A DNA stretch of 5,940 bases from Bifidobacteriaceae bacterium (GTDB lineage Bacteria > Actinomycetota > Actinomycetes > Actinomycetales > WQXJ01): assembly GCA_031266115.1 (NCBI GenBank), contig JAISBQ010000388.1, positions 1-5,940 on the forward strand. The letters are read 5' to 3'. Below the pieces are notes generated by a model. It searched no databases. It was not told the origin of the DNA and was given only the letters and a program-made list of their open reading frames with translations. The translations under genes and the position numbers were made by a program. This document shows, one piece after another, positions 5,269-5,940 of the stretch (position 1 is the stretch's first letter; each line of letters begins with the position of its first letter).

Positions 5269-5940
5269 GTGCCCTCTTCGGCGCGCCGGCGCAGTGTCGC
5301 CGTCCTCGGTTCGACTGGCTCCATCGGCACCCAGGCGGAGCAGGTGATCCGCGCGCACCCCGAGCGTTTCGAGGTGATGGGCCTGGCCACGGGTGGTGGC
5401 CGGTTGGACGTGTTGGCGCGCCAGATTCTTGATCTCGCCCCCGACGCGGTCGCCGTCGCGGGGGACGATGCCGTCCCTCGCCTTGACGCCGAGATCGCCC
5501 GTCAGGCGCGTGGCCGGGGCGTCGGTGTGCCCCACCCCGCCATCGTCGGCGGACCGCGCGCGGCGAGGGACCTGGCCGGCGTGGGGGCCGGCATCGTCCT
5601 CAATGCCATGACGGGGTCGGTTGGGCTGGGACCGAGCCTGGCCGCGTTGGATGCGGGGTCGACTCTTGCGCTGGCCAACAAGGAAACGCTGGTGGCGGGC
5701 GGGACCCTGGTGATGGGGCGCCAGCGACGCGAGGGGCAGATCGTTCCGGTGGATTCGGAGCACTCGGCGATCGCCCAGTCGCTGCGATCTGGGACGCGAG
5801 GAGAGGTGGCGCGGCTGGTGCTCACCGCCTCGGGTGGACCGTTCCGGGGCCGGACTCGCGCCGAGTTGGCGCATGTGCGGCCCGATGAGGCGTTGGCACA
5901 TCCTACGTGGCAGATGGGCCCTGTGGTGACGGTGAACTCG
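5269..5940 (+). CDS. dxr: 1-deoxy-D-xylulose 5-phosphate reductoisomerase (partial, 3' end outside window)
   Basis: Dxr (IspC) converts 1-deoxy-D-xylulose 5-phosphate to 2-C-methyl-D-erythritol 4-phosphate with NADPH and a divalent metal. This is the first committed step of the MEP route to isoprenoids, including the undecaprenyl and menaquinone side chains. The first 224 residues are visible. GSTGSIG (14-20) is the NADPH-binding loop and LANKETLV (135-142) the usual link. VDSEHSA (161-167) holds the metal ligands Asp162 and Glu164. LTASGGPF (185-192) and HPTWQMG (211-217) close the substrate site. The third metal ligand (Glu231 in E. coli) would lie just past the window edge. The E. coli enzyme has 398 residues, so a little over half is here. 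The GTG at 5269 is chosen because it is the only sensible start before GSTGSIG. It has no good ribosome site and lies 5 nt after the previous stop, so re-initiation by the same ribosomes is likely. No frame break is seen. Confidence 0.97.
   Translation, partial: MPSSARRRSVAVLGSTGSIGTQAEQVIRAHPERFEVMGLATGGGRLDVLARQILDLAPDAVAVAGDDAVPRLDAEIARQARGRGVGVPHPAIVGGPRAARDLAGVGAGIVLNAMTGSVGLGPSLAALDAGSTLALANKETLVAGGTLVMGRQRREGQIVPVDSEHSAIAQSLRSGTRGEVARLVLTASGGPFRGRTRAELAHVRPDEALAHPTWQMGPVVTVNS

Overview
The window is a run of conserved housekeeping genes from a high-GC Gram-positive bacterium (Actinomycetota). All genes are on the + strand, with almost no intergenic space. The order is [rpsB tail]-tsf-pyrH-frr-cdsA-rlmN-(DivIVA-motif gene)-dxr. 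Three things point to Actinomycetota: strong G/C bias at third codon positions, a long Ala/Lys/Pro/Glu-rich tail on the presumed ribosomal protein S2, and a small protein with repeated DivIVA-like motifs between rlmN and dxr. An Actinomyces-like or Propionibacterium-like lineage is my best guess, from remembered similarity only; the sequence alone does not fix the genus.

Layout: 2-373 is the 3' end of what is most likely rpsB, cut by the window edge. tsf (443-1285) is followed by a perfect 17-bp hairpin without a T-run. pyrH (1378-2109) starts at GTG behind a textbook Shine-Dalgarno. frr (2137-2694) also starts at GTG and overlaps cdsA (2694-3497) by one base (TGATG). A perfect 14-bp inverted repeat then spans the last codons of cdsA, part of its stop codon and the likely rlmN start. 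rlmN (3514-4719) overlaps the DivIVA-motif gene (4712-5263) by 8 nt. dxr starts at GTG 5269, five bases after that stop, and runs off the right edge at 5940.

Functionally, the first part serves translation and nucleotide supply: S2, EF-Ts (recycles EF-Tu), PyrH (UMP to UDP), RRF (recycles ribosomes) and RlmN (methylates A2503 of 23S rRNA and A37 of some tRNAs). CdsA makes CDP-diacylglycerol for phospholipids, and Dxr makes the first committed intermediate of the MEP isoprenoid pathway. The DivIVA-motif protein has no established role that I know of; its motifs suggest a link to poles, septum or envelope growth. Short gaps and overlaps suggest co-transcription, with two hairpins as possible internal control points.

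I do not see a mobile element, CRISPR array, RNA gene or clearly novel system. The points most worth a second look are the hairpin holding the rlmN start codon, the internally duplicated DivIVA-motif protein, and the strong hairpin between tsf and pyrH.
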